From Microbacterium enclense (GTDB taxonomy: Bacteria > Actinomycetota > Actinomycetes > Actinomycetales > Microbacteriaceae), in contig CP116226.1 of NCBI GenBank assembly GCA_038182865.1, positions 3,720,001 through 3,784,000 of the forward strand: DNA of 64,000 nt. Reading direction: 5' to 3'. The notes below the pieces were generated by a model that saw only the letters and a list, made by a program, of their open reading frames with translations, had not been told where the DNA came from and did not search any database. A program made the position numbers and the translations under genes. Every line of letters starts with the position of its first letter. The stretch's first letter is position 1. This document shows, in pieces, positions 17,309-25,645 of the stretch.

Positions 17309-19483
17309 TCAGGAGCGGACGCGCTTGCGCAGCAGGTCGATACGCGCCTGCAGCTGCGCCACGGTGGCGTGCGAGACCGCCGGACCCCCGCAGATCCGCC
17401 GCAGTTCGGCGTGCACGAGACCGTGCGGTTCGCCGGTCTGTCGCGCGTAGAGGCCGACCATGGTGTTCAGCAGCTGGCGCTGCTCCTTGAGCGTGCGGTG
17501 CAGGGGGGCAGGCAGGCCGCCCTCGTCGACCGACGCCGGCTCGGTGCCGCTGTCTTTCTCGTTCGCCTCTCGGGTCGAGCGGTGGCGCGACTGCCGGGTC
17601 GCCCGCGACATGAGGACCTCGTGCACCTGCTCGGGCTCGAGAAGACCCGGGATGCCGAGGAACTCCTCCTCCTCGATGGTTCCGGGCACGGCGAGCTGGC
17701 CGAACTCCTGCCCGTCGAAGAGCACGCGGTCGAAGTGCGCCAGGGAACCGAGGGCCTGGTACTCGAACTCCTGCTCGAGCGCGTCGGAGGCTTTGTCCTC
17801 GCGCTCGGCGGCATCCATCATGTCTTCTTCGGCGTTCCACTGGTCTTCCGCGTCGCTGTCGCGGTCGAGGGCGTGGTCGCGCTGGGCCTCCATCTCACCG
17901 GCCAGGGCGAGCAGCTGCGGAACGTTCGGCAGGAACACGCTCGCGGTCTCACCGCGACGGCGGGCACGCACGAAACGGCCGATGGCCTGGGCGAAGAACA
18001 GGGGCGTGGACGCGCTGGTGGCGTACACGCCGACGGCCAGGCGCGGCACGTCGACCCCCTCCGACACCATGCGCACGGCGACCATCCAGCGGCTCGTGCC
18101 TTTCGAGAACGTCTCGATGCGCCCGGACGCCTCCGCTTCGTCGGAGAGGACGATCGTCACCTTCTCGCCGCTGATGTCCTCGAGGATGGCGGCGTACGCG
18201 CGCGCGGCGGTCTGGTCGGTGGCGATGACCAGGCCCCCGGCATCAGGGACCGTCTCGCGCACCTCGGTGAGGCGGCGATCGGCGGAGCGGAGGACGGCCG
18301 GGATCCAGTCGCCGTTCGGGTCGAGCGCGGTGCGCCACGCCTGGGAGGTGATGTCTTTGGTGTTGTCCTGCCCGAGCTGGGCTTCCATCTCTTCGCCGGC
18401 CTTGGTGCGCCAGCGCATCTGCCCCGCGTAGACGAGGAAGAAGACGGGGCGGACCACCCCGTCGTCGAGGGCGCGCCGGTAGCCGTACGCGTAGTCGGTG
18501 CGCGAGAGGCGGATGCCCTTCTCGTTCGGGTGGTACTCCACGAACGGGATGGGGGCGGTGTCGCTGCGGAACGGCGTTCCGGAGAGCAGCAGACGTCGCG
18601 TCGCCCGGTTGTACGCCTCGCGCAGGGCGTCGCCCCAGCTGAGCGCATCGCCGCCGTGGTGCACCTCGTCGAGGATCACCAAGGTCCGGGCATCCATCGT
18701 CAGACGCTGGTGGACCTCGGCCTTCACCGCGACCTGCGCGTACGTGACCGCGACGCCGTGGTACTGACGCGACGGCGTGGCGTGGCGGTTCGAGAAGAAG
18801 GGATCGAGTCGGATGCCGACGCGCGCCGCCGCCTCGGCCCACTGCGTCTTGAGGTGTTCGGTGGGGGCCACGACGACGATGCGGTCCACGACGCCGCGGC
18901 GCATGAGCTCGGAGGCGAGGCGGAGGGCGAACGTGGTCTTTCCGGCGCCGGGGGTGGCCGCCGCGAGGAAGTCGCGGGGGCCTTTTCCCTCGCCGTCGGG
19001 TCCGTCGAGACCGAAGTACAGGTCGAGAGCCTCGGCCTGCCACGCGCGCAGGCGCTGGGCGGTACCCCACGGGGCGCGCTGCGGGAACGAAGGCGAGAGG
19101 TGCTCGGCGGCGAAGGACCCGAAGTGGGGCTCGGTACCGTCGAGGTCGCCATGGACGCTCGCGTCGGGGATGGCGCCGGGGGCCGGTTCGTCGGCGACGG
19201 GTGCAGTGGCGTGCGCGGGCTCGGGGGAAACGGATGCCGCCGCTGCGGCGACGGAGCCGGGTTCGGGCCGCGCGGGCGGCGCGAGGTCCTCGGGGCCCGG
19301 GACAGGTCTCGCACTCGCGGTCAGCCCGGGGCTCGCGATCGGTCCGGGGCTCGCGACGGGTCCCGGGCTCGCGATCCGCGGCGCGACCGTCGCGGTGTCG
19401 GACATACGCGTCTCACGGGCGCGAGTGCCGGACGGAACATCCTGGTGCGGAAGGTTCGTGGTGCGGGCTTCTTCTTCCAGCAT
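17309..19483 (-). CDS. DEAD/DEAH-box helicase with disordered N-terminus
   Basis: A 724-residue SF2 helicase of the ResIII/UvrB-like type. Walker A A-T-P-G-A-G-K-T is at about residue 175, D-E-V-H-H at about 271, S-G-T-P-F-R-S-D (III), and Q-A-I-G-R-F-V-R (VI). The first ~130 residues are low complexity, with a repeated A-S-P-G-P/L unit encoded by short direct repeats around 19311-19380. The ATG at 19483 has GGAGG 6 bases upstream; the longer open frame lacks a ribosome site. Role unknown: DNA repair or defence are both possible. No nuclease or methylase partner is adjacent. Confidence 0.85.
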   Translation of the reverse strand: MLEEEARTTNLPHQDVPSGTRARETRMSDTATVAPRIASPGPVASPGPIASPGLTASARPVPGPEDLAPPARPEPGSVAAAAASVSPEPAHATAPVADEPAPGAIPDASVHGDLDGTEPHFGSFAAEHLSPSFPQRAPWGTAQRLRAWQAEALDLYFGLDGPDGEGKGPRDFLAAATPGAGKTTFALRLASELMRRGVVDRIVVVAPTEHLKTQWAEAAARVGIRLDPFFSNRHATPSRQYHGVAVTYAQVAVKAEVHQRLTMDARTLVILDEVHHGGDALSWGDALREAYNRATRRLLLSGTPFRSDTAPIPFVEYHPNEKGIRLSRTDYAYGYRRALDDGVVRPVFFLVYAGQMRWRTKAGEEMEAQLGQDNTKDITSQAWRTALDPNGDWIPAVLRSADRRLTEVRETVPDAGGLVIATDQTAARAYAAILEDISGEKVTIVLSDEAEASGRIETFSKGTSRWMVAVRMVSEGVDVPRLAVGVYATSASTPLFFAQAIGRFVRARRRGETASVFLPNVPQLLALAGEMEAQRDHALDRDSDAEDQWNAEEDMMDAAEREDKASDALEQEFEYQALGSLAHFDRVLFDGQEFGQLAVPGTIEEEEFLGIPGLLEPEQVHEVLMSRATRQSRHRSTREANEKDSGTEPASVDEGGLPAPLHRTLKEQRQLLNTMVGLYARQTGEPHGLVHAELRRICGGPAVSHATVAQLQARIDLLRKRVRS

Positions 19484-19632
19484 CGAACCTCCATCCCTCG
19501 CGAGCGCGAACATCAACGATAGGTCACCGCCGAGGGGTCCCGCTCCGGGCTGGGGACGGTTCTCGCGTCCGACCGGCGATAAACGTCGTGCGCGGGAAAC
19601 GATGGCTCTCCGGCTCATCGTCCGCTCCGAGC

Positions 19633-19665
19633 ACCGGCCTTCCCGCCCGTCGCGGGAAGGCCGGT
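19633..19665 (-). terminator. Terminator after the alcohol dehydrogenase gene
   Basis: A perfect 13-bp inverted repeat (19633-19645 with 19653-19665, ACCGGCCTTCCCG type) with a 7-base loop. It lies just past the dehydrogenase stop on the minus strand. Confidence 0.75.
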
Positions 19666-19672
19666 GGGCCCC

Positions 19673-20755
19673 TCAGAAGCTCGTGATGACGACGCGGTTG
19701 ATCTTCGGATCACGCAGTGACGCGTACCCCTCCTGCACCTCGTCGATCGAGATCGTCTTGGACACGAGCTCGTCGAGCTTGTACCGACCCTGCAGGTAGA
19801 GCCGGGCGATCATCGGGATGTCGCGTTTCGGGTTGGTGGAGCCCATGTAGACGCCCTCGATGCGCTTGCGTCCGCCGAGCATCTCGAGAGACGAGACCTC
19901 GAGCACGTTGGCCGGGTCGAGCACGCCGATCAGGTACAGCCCGCCGCCCTGGGCGAGCATGTCGAAGCCGGTGCGGGTGACGCCGGGCGCTCCGACGAAA
20001 TCGAACACGTGGTCGGCTCCGAGCCCGCCGGTGAGGTCTTTCACCGCCTGCACGGGGTCGACCTCGCGGGAGTTGACGGTGTCGGTGGCGCCGAAGGACC
20101 GCGCCGTCTCGAGCTTGTCGTCGGCCACGTCGATCGCGATGATCCTGCCTGCGCCGGCGATGATGGCCCCGCTGATGGCGTTCAGGCCCACCCCACCGGT
20201 GCCGATGACGGCCACAGTCTGCCCGGGGCGGACGTTCGCGGTGTTCATGACAGCCCCTGCGCCGGTGACGACGCCGCAGCCGAGCAGAGCCGCCTGGGGG
20301 AACGGCATCTCGTCCGGCACCTTGGCGAGCTGGTTCTCGTGGATGAGCGCGTACTCGGCGAAGCCGCCGAGACCCATCCCCTGGGTGAGCGCGTGGCCGT
20401 CGGCATCCGTGAGTCGACCGTCTCGCAGGGTCGTCTCGGGGTGCAGACACAGGTTGACGTTGCCGGTCAGGCATTGCAGGCAGGCCCCGCAGTACTGGAC
20501 CAGGCAGCCGACGACGTGGTCGCCGAGGGCGACGTCGGTGACCTGATCGCCGGCGGCGACGACGACCCCGGCCACCTCGTGCCCGAAGAGGGCAGGCACG
20601 TCCGTGCCGAGGTTCGTCGACTGGGCCAGCTCGTCGCTGTGACAGAGCCCGGAGGCCTTCACCTCGACGAGGACCTCTCGACCGACCGGGTCGGAGACGG
20701 TGACGTCCTCGGTATGGAAACCGCCCCCGAACTCCCGAACAACTGCTGCCTTCAT
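19673..20755 (-). CDS. Zinc-dependent alcohol dehydrogenase (class III-like)
   Basis: A 360-residue medium-chain dehydrogenase. It has the catalytic-zinc ligands in G-L-C-H-S-D (Cys about 37) and G-H-E-V-A-G, four structural-zinc cysteines in C-G-A-C-L-Q-C and G-N-V-N-L-C (about 88-102), and the NAD-binding G-T-G-G-V-G-L. The features fit the class III / NDMA-dependent alcohol or formaldehyde dehydrogenase group; the substrate is not settled. It is divergent from a TetR regulator that shares its promoter region and probably represses it. Confidence 0.9.
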   Translation of the reverse strand: MKAAVVREFGGGFHTEDVTVSDPVGREVLVEVKASGLCHSDELAQSTNLGTDVPALFGHEVAGVVVAAGDQVTDVALGDHVVGCLVQYCGACLQCLTGNVNLCLHPETTLRDGRLTDADGHALTQGMGLGGFAEYALIHENQLAKVPDEMPFPQAALLGCGVVTGAGAVMNTANVRPGQTVAVIGTGGVGLNAISGAIIAGAGRIIAIDVADDKLETARSFGATDTVNSREVDPVQAVKDLTGGLGADHVFDFVGAPGVTRTGFDMLAQGGGLYLIGVLDPANVLEVSSLEMLGGRKRIEGVYMGSTNPKRDIPMIARLYLQGRYKLDELVSKTISIDEVQEGYASLRDPKINRVVITSF

Positions 20756-20840
20756 TGGCTGGCCCTTCTGTGAGAGATGACTGTCGGACGTCATCCGGAA
20801 GAACGGGAGGACGTCGATCACCTCGCACGCTACTCCTGTT

Positions 20841-20860
20841 TTATAGACACTTGTCCATAA
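20841..20860. promoter_or_regulatory. Operator palindrome between the dehydrogenase and TetR genes
   Basis: TTATAGAC-ACTT-GTCCATAA: two 8-base arms matching at 7 of 8 positions around a 4-base centre. It is the only AT-rich stretch in the 131-base divergent gap and overlaps possible -10 elements. This is the expected layout for a TetR-family repressor site. Confidence 0.65.
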
Positions 20861-20886
20861 TCATCCCCAACCCCCAGGATGGGACG

Positions 20887-21525
20887 ATGACGACCGACCA
20901 GGAGGGCCGACGACGCCAGCTCGCGGTGGCGTCGGACCCGCGCGCGGCACGCACCCGGCAGAGCATCATCACCGCCTGTCGGGAGCTGCTCGAAAGCGAT
21001 CGGCCGGTCACCGTCGCCGCCGTCTGCACGCGGGCGGGCGTGGGGCGCAGCACGTTCTACACGCACTTCGCCACGGTGGGCGACGTGGCGGTGGCCGCCG
21101 TCGATCGCCTCTTCGACAGCCTCGTCGCCGACGACATCGCACGGCGGACGGGATCGGGTCTGGAGAGATCGGTCATCGTGCGCGCCGGCCTGACCGACCT
21201 TCTTCGAGCCGTCATCGCCGAACGGGCCTTCTTCCTGTACGCGCTCTCCGCCCCGGCGACGGAGCACGTGCGGGACCGGTTCGTCGCCGACCTCGCCGTG
21301 GGTCTGCGGGCGACGATCCGTACCGAGAGACCGGATGCCACCGAGGCGTTCCAGCGCACGGCGGCGGACTTCACCGCGAACGGTGCGGTCGGCGCGCTCC
21401 TGGATTGGTTGGCCGACCCGGCGGGGCGCAGCGCGAGCGACATGATCGACTTCCTCGCCGAGCTCCTCCCCCGCTGGCTGATCGACGGACGACCCGGCGA
21501 GGTGGAAGAACAGGCACGCGGCTGA
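20887..21525 (+). CDS. TetR-family transcriptional regulator
   Basis: A 212-residue regulator. The N-terminal helix-turn-helix spans residues 41-63 (V-T-V-A-A-V-C-T-R-A-G-V-G-R-S-T-F-Y-T-H-F), and the C-terminal ligand/dimer domain shows no further signature. The ATG at 20887 is the first start placing the DNA-binding domain in the usual position; an upstream in-frame start would read through the operator. Probably controls the divergent alcohol dehydrogenase and itself. Confidence 0.9.
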   Translation: MTTDQEGRRRQLAVASDPRAARTRQSIITACRELLESDRPVTVAAVCTRAGVGRSTFYTHFATVGDVAVAAVDRLFDSLVADDIARRTGSGLERSVIVRAGLTDLLRAVIAERAFFLYALSAPATEHVRDRFVADLAVGLRATIRTERPDATEAFQRTAADFTANGAVGALLDWLADPAGRSASDMIDFLAELLPRWLIDGRPGEVEEQARG

Positions 21526-21576
21526 CACTGTTCGCGGTGTCAGGGGCCGGGGTTAGCCTGGGGGCCGGAGGTTTCG

Positions 21577-22437
21577 ATGACACTCGATCCGCACTCGCCC
21601 CGCACCTCGCCCTCGCCCGACAACGCCGGCCCGCACCCGTGGCGGCGCTACGTCGCCCTCGGCGATTCGTTCACCGAGGGCATCGGTGACCCGCTGCCCG
21701 ACGGCGGCCATCGGGGATGGGCCGATCGCGTCGCCGAGGTTCTCGCCGCGCAGGTCGACGACTTCGCGTACGCCAACCTCGCCGTCCGCGGCAAGCTCAT
21801 CGGTCAGATCGTCGCCGACCAGATCGAGCCCGCGCTCGCGCTCAAACCCGACCTCATCACCTTCTCCGCCGGCGGCAACGACGTCATCCGCCCCGGGACC
21901 GATCCCGACGCGGTCGCGCGGCAGTTCGAGGACGCCGTTGCGCGCCTGCGCCGCGACCACGCCACGGTCGTCGTGTTCACGGGCATCGACACGGAGTTCA
22001 CGCCCGTGTTCCGCGGCATCCGGGGAAAGGTCGCGATCTACAACGAGAACATCCGCGCGATCGCCGACGCGTACGACTGCGTCGTCGCCGATCAGTGGGG
22101 CCTGAAGGAGGTGCAGGACATGCGCTTCTTCGACGATGACCGCCTGCACTACAACTCCCTCGGCCACCACGAGGTGGCGCGGATGGTGTTGCGAGCGCTC
22201 AACGTCCCGAACGACCTGCAGCCGATGCAACCCGAGGCTCTGGCGGCCACCACCTGGCGCGCTGCGCGCGAGAAGGACCTCGTCTGGGCGCGGGCCTATC
22301 TCGTGCCGTGGGTGCTGCGGCGCCTGCGCCACCAGTCGTCGGGCGATCACGTGCTCGCCAAACGCCCCGAGCCCCTGCCGGTCGTGACGCTCGCCCCGGG
22401 TCCGGATGCCGCGGCCTCCCGCGGGACCCAGGTCTGA
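21577..22437 (+). CDS. SGNH/GDSL-family hydrolase
   Basis: A 286-residue esterase-fold protein. Block I A-L-G-D-S-F-T-E-G has the nucleophile Ser31, block III is S-A-G-G-N-D-V, and the catalytic D-x-x-H is in D-D-R-L-H-Y-N (about 187-190). There is no signal peptide, so it is probably cytosolic. The last ~60 residues are a basic extension not seen in minimal SGNH enzymes. Substrate unknown. Convergent with the last NRPS gene, 74 bases away. Confidence 0.88.
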   Translation: MTLDPHSPRTSPSPDNAGPHPWRRYVALGDSFTEGIGDPLPDGGHRGWADRVAEVLAAQVDDFAYANLAVRGKLIGQIVADQIEPALALKPDLITFSAGGNDVIRPGTDPDAVARQFEDAVARLRRDHATVVVFTGIDTEFTPVFRGIRGKVAIYNENIRAIADAYDCVVADQWGLKEVQDMRFFDDDRLHYNSLGHHEVARMVLRALNVPNDLQPMQPEALAATTWRAAREKDLVWARAYLVPWVLRRLRHQSSGDHVLAKRPEPLPVVTLAPGPDAAASRGTQV

Positions 22438-22511
22438 GGCCGGGTCGACGCGGGGAAGCATGACCCGGGTCCGCCGACCGGGACGCCGTCGTCGAGAGAA
22501 CGCCCGATGCG

Positions 22512-25500
22512 TCACCCGGACGCTCGCGCCGCGCCTGCGGGCGCCGCATCGGCCCTCGCCGCCGCGAGGGCCGAGAGCGTGCGCCGGCTGAGGACATCGG
22601 CGATCGTGACCGTGACTCCGCGGGCAGCGAGAGCGTGCGTGAACGAGACGAGGTCGATACTGTCCATCCCCGCGTCGAGGAGGTCATCGTCTCGATCGAC
22701 CGCGTGACCGAGCACCGCGTCGGCTGCCTCGGCGAAGACGTCGACGACAGGGGACGACGAGCGCGGAGCGTCCGGCGTGATCGCCTGCAGCGCCCGCGTG
22801 TCGAGCTTGCCGTTCGCGGTGAGGGGCAGTACCTCCACCAGCACCGCGTCGGCCGGGATCATGTACCCCGGAAGAACCGCGGCGAGCGTCGTGCGGAGGG
22901 AGACGGCATCGGCGAATCGTGGGAGGGGACCGGGGTCATCGGTGACGAGGAACGCTCGCAGCACCGTGCCACGGGGGCGTTCTCTCGGCAGGACGGCGGC
23001 GTCGCGCACCCCGGTCAGGCCGCGGAGGGCGGCGGCGACCTCACCGAGCTCGATGCGATGCCCGCGGATCTTGACCTGATCGTCGGAGCGGCCGAGGGAG
23101 GCGAGTCGACCGTCGGGGCGCAGGCGGACGAGATCGGCGGTGCGGTACATGCGCCCCCCGTGCCGGAAGGGGTCGGCGACGAAGCGTTCCGCGGTGAGGG
23201 CGGGGCGCGCGGCGTATCCGCGAGCGAGCTGCGGTCCGGCGAGGTAGAGCTCGCCGACCGCTCCCACGGGCGTCCGCCGCAACCGCCGGTCGAGCACGTA
23301 CGCGTGCATCCCGGCGACCGGGCGCCCCAGCACGACCTCGTCGGTCTCGCTCATCACGGCCGAGACGGCATCGACCGTCGTCTCGGTGGGTCCGTAGAAG
23401 TTCATGGCGCGCACCGGAGACTCCCCGAGCGCGCGCCACGCGTCGCGACCGACCGCCTCTCCCCCGAGCCCCAGCACCCGCAAGCGCTCGTGGACCGGGC
23501 TGTCGGGGGCAAGGCACGCGTGCAGAGTGGGCGACAGCTCGACCATCGTGATGCCACGCCCGAGGATCTCGGCCTCGAGGCGGGCGGGATCGCGCAGAGT
23601 GTCGGCATCCAGGAGCTCGACACGGTGCCCTGAGAACAGAGCCAGCAGCGGCTGCCACGAGGCGTCGAACCCGAACGACCACGCGTGACCGACGGTCAGT
23701 GTCGCCCGTGCGACGCCGGCGTACGCCCGTTCCGCGTGGTCGGCGTGCAAGGCCACGATGCCGCGGTGCGTGGCGATGACGCCCTTGGGTTCGCCCGTCG
23801 ACCCCGACGTGAAGATCATGTACAGCGCGTCGTCGGGGTGGATGACGGTGACGGGCGGGGCGGCATCCACGGGCTCGACCGCAGGAACGTCGAGCCAGGG
23901 AGAGACGCCGATCACCGCGCGCGGATCGGCGAGGCGTCGGATGGCGTCGAGACGGGTGTCGGGCAGCTCCGGGTCGAGGTAGACCGCGCATGCGCCGGCC
24001 CGAGCGATGCCGAACAGCGCCTCGACCACCTCGATCGAGCGCGGGAGGGCGATGCCGACGACGTCTCCCGCGCCGATTCCCGCCGCCCCGAGACCGGCGG
24101 CGATGCGCGCGGTGCGGTCGTCGAGCTCGCGGTATGTCCACGCGCGGTCGCCGTCAGCGAGGGCCACGTCGTGGGGTCCGGATGCCACGGATGCGGCGAG
24201 CAGCTCGGGAACGGTGCGGCCGTCGTCCGGGGCGGTGGCGTCGACGCGACCCCCCGCGCACGCCTCCCCCGCCAGACGCGCCCACGCCGCCCGGTCCACC
24301 GCGCGTTCCGCCCGGACGTCGTCGACCCGCGCAGCAGGGCTCGCGACGATCTCGTCCAGCGCCGCTCGCCACAGATCGGCGAGCTCTTCGGCCGAGAAGC
24401 CGACGAGTTGGGCGGCGCGCACCTCGACGTCGACGACGAGGCGTCCGTCGATGACCGCGGGGGCGATGACCAGCGGATAGTGCGTGAGGCTGTGCGCGTC
24501 GGCGTGACGGACAGCGGCATCCGGGGCGAAACCGGTGCCGTCATGACGCGAGACCGGGGCGTTCTGGAACACGAGCAGGGTGTCGAAAAGGGCTCCGGCG
24601 CCGGCGGCACGGGCGATCGCGCGGAGTCCGGGATGCGCGTGCGCGACGTCGACGGCGAACTCCGTCTGCAGCCGCTCGAGCACGGTGGACACGGGGGTCT
24701 CGTCGAGGGTCACCCTCACCGGCACCGTCGTGATGAACAGACCCACCATGCGCTCGCTGCCGACGAGCTCGGGGTCGCGTCCCGACACGGTGGTGCCGAA
24801 GACGACGTCGTCACGGTCGGTCAGCCGCGAGAGCATGACGGCGGTCGCGAGCTGCGCGAGGGTGTTGAGGGTCAGGTCCCGCGCGCGGGCGAACGACAGC
24901 AGGCGTTCGGTGTCGGCTGCCGACCACCGACGCTGCTCGATCGTCGCCTCTCCGAACCGCCCGTCGCCGGGCTCGGTCGCCCGGTCGGCCAGCTGCAGCG
25001 GCACGATGTCACGCAGACGCGACCGCCAGTGCTCGCGGGCGGCGTCATCGTCCTTCTGCTGGACGTGCAGCACCTGATCGCGGAAGGGACGCACCGCCGG
25101 CAGCGACGCGCCGGCGTAGGCCCGCTGGATCTCGTCGATGACGATGCCGAACGACCATCCGTCGAGCGCGATGTGGTGCCCGGTGAGGACGACGTCGTCA
25201 CCCGCGGCGGCGTGGACGAGGCTCACACGCAGGAGGGGTCCGGTGCGCACGTCGAATCCGCGCCGACGCTCCTCGGCAGCGACGATCACACCGTCGCCGG
25301 GGCGCTCCTCGACGGGGATCGTCCCGTCCGCCGGGATGAGATGGACGGGGTGCGGCAGCCCCTCGTCGACGAAACGCCCGAGCACGACCGGATGACGCCT
25401 CGCGACGGTGTCGACCGCGGAGCGGAGGCGGTCGGCATCCAGGCGTCCGTCGAGCTCGAGGCGCACCTGGATGACGTACGCGTCGTCGGTCTCGGCGGCG

Positions 25501-25553
25501 AGGGCCAGCATGCCGCGCTGGAGCGGAGTGGCCTGAAGGACGTCGGCGATCAT
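22512..25553 (-). CDS. NRPS C: C-A-PCP module, last in the siderophore line
   Basis: A 1013-residue nonribosomal peptide synthetase with three domains: condensation (H-H-I-A-L-D-G, about 124-130), adenylation (F-T-S-G-S-T-G-E-P-K-G about 578; N-F-Y-G-P-T-E-T-T; G-R-S-D-D-Q-V-K-I-R-G about 819) and carrier (G-M-D-S-I, Ser about 962). No thioesterase, epimerase or reductase domain follows. An eye alignment to GrsA gives pocket residues D-A-Q-E-G-G-F-V-D-K, which I do not recognise. Lack of a TE means release by the separate thioesterase, or by self-cyclisation of a hydroxyornithine end as proposed for heterobactin. The start overlaps a 20-codon mini-ORF (ATGA). Confidence 0.9.
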   Translation of the reverse strand: MIADVLQATPLQRGMLALAAETDDAYVIQVRLELDGRLDADRLRSAVDTVARRHPVVLGRFVDEGLPHPVHLIPADGTIPVEERPGDGVIVAAEERRRGFDVRTGPLLRVSLVHAAAGDDVVLTGHHIALDGWSFGIVIDEIQRAYAGASLPAVRPFRDQVLHVQQKDDDAAREHWRSRLRDIVPLQLADRATEPGDGRFGEATIEQRRWSAADTERLLSFARARDLTLNTLAQLATAVMLSRLTDRDDVVFGTTVSGRDPELVGSERMVGLFITTVPVRVTLDETPVSTVLERLQTEFAVDVAHAHPGLRAIARAAGAGALFDTLLVFQNAPVSRHDGTGFAPDAAVRHADAHSLTHYPLVIAPAVIDGRLVVDVEVRAAQLVGFSAEELADLWRAALDEIVASPAARVDDVRAERAVDRAAWARLAGEACAGGRVDATAPDDGRTVPELLAASVASGPHDVALADGDRAWTYRELDDRTARIAAGLGAAGIGAGDVVGIALPRSIEVVEALFGIARAGACAVYLDPELPDTRLDAIRRLADPRAVIGVSPWLDVPAVEPVDAAPPVTVIHPDDALYMIFTSGSTGEPKGVIATHRGIVALHADHAERAYAGVARATLTVGHAWSFGFDASWQPLLALFSGHRVELLDADTLRDPARLEAEILGRGITMVELSPTLHACLAPDSPVHERLRVLGLGGEAVGRDAWRALGESPVRAMNFYGPTETTVDAVSAVMSETDEVVLGRPVAGMHAYVLDRRLRRTPVGAVGELYLAGPQLARGYAARPALTAERFVADPFRHGGRMYRTADLVRLRPDGRLASLGRSDDQVKIRGHRIELGEVAAALRGLTGVRDAAVLPRERPRGTVLRAFLVTDDPGPLPRFADAVSLRTTLAAVLPGYMIPADAVLVEVLPLTANGKLDTRALQAITPDAPRSSSPVVDVFAEAADAVLGHAVDRDDDLLDAGMDSIDLVSFTHALAARGVTVTIADVLSRRTLSALAAARADAAPAGAARASG

Positions 25554-25645
25554 CGGGGGTCTCCGATCAGGGAGGAAGTCGGGGCGAGCGGGTTCAGAGC
25601 GTCGGCGATCATCGGGCGCCTCCCATCAGGGCGGCGAGGAGGTCG
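25541..25645 (-). repeat. Short tandem duplication at the NRPS B/NRPS C junction
   Basis: Two copies of about 40-45 bases, offset by 59 bases, share CTGAT(C/G)GGAG followed by C(C/G)CCCGATGATCGCCGACG. One copy spans the NRPS B stop, the other the NRPS C start. The duplication creates a second stop-start overlap and the 20-codon ORF between them. Confidence 0.85.
25550..25612 (-). CDS. 20-residue mini-ORF bridging NRPS B and NRPS C
   Basis: Reads M-I-A-D-A-L-N-P-L-A-P-T-S-S-L-I-G-D-P-R then TGA. Its ATG overlaps the NRPS B stop (ATGA, 25609-25612) and its stop overlaps the NRPS C start (ATGA, 25550-25553). The first residues M-I-A-D copy the NRPS C start. The last six (L-I-G-D-P-R) resemble the NRPS B end (L-M-G-G-A-R). 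Most likely a by-product of the junction duplication that keeps ribosomes coupled from B to C. A function for the peptide itself is not suggested. Confidence 0.5.
   Translation of the reverse strand: MIADALNPLAPTSSLIGDPR

Noticed and set aside
19484..19618. Extended start for the DEAD/DEAH helicase
   Set aside because: No ribosome site precedes the upstream ATG, while GGAGG is correctly spaced before the ATG at 19483.
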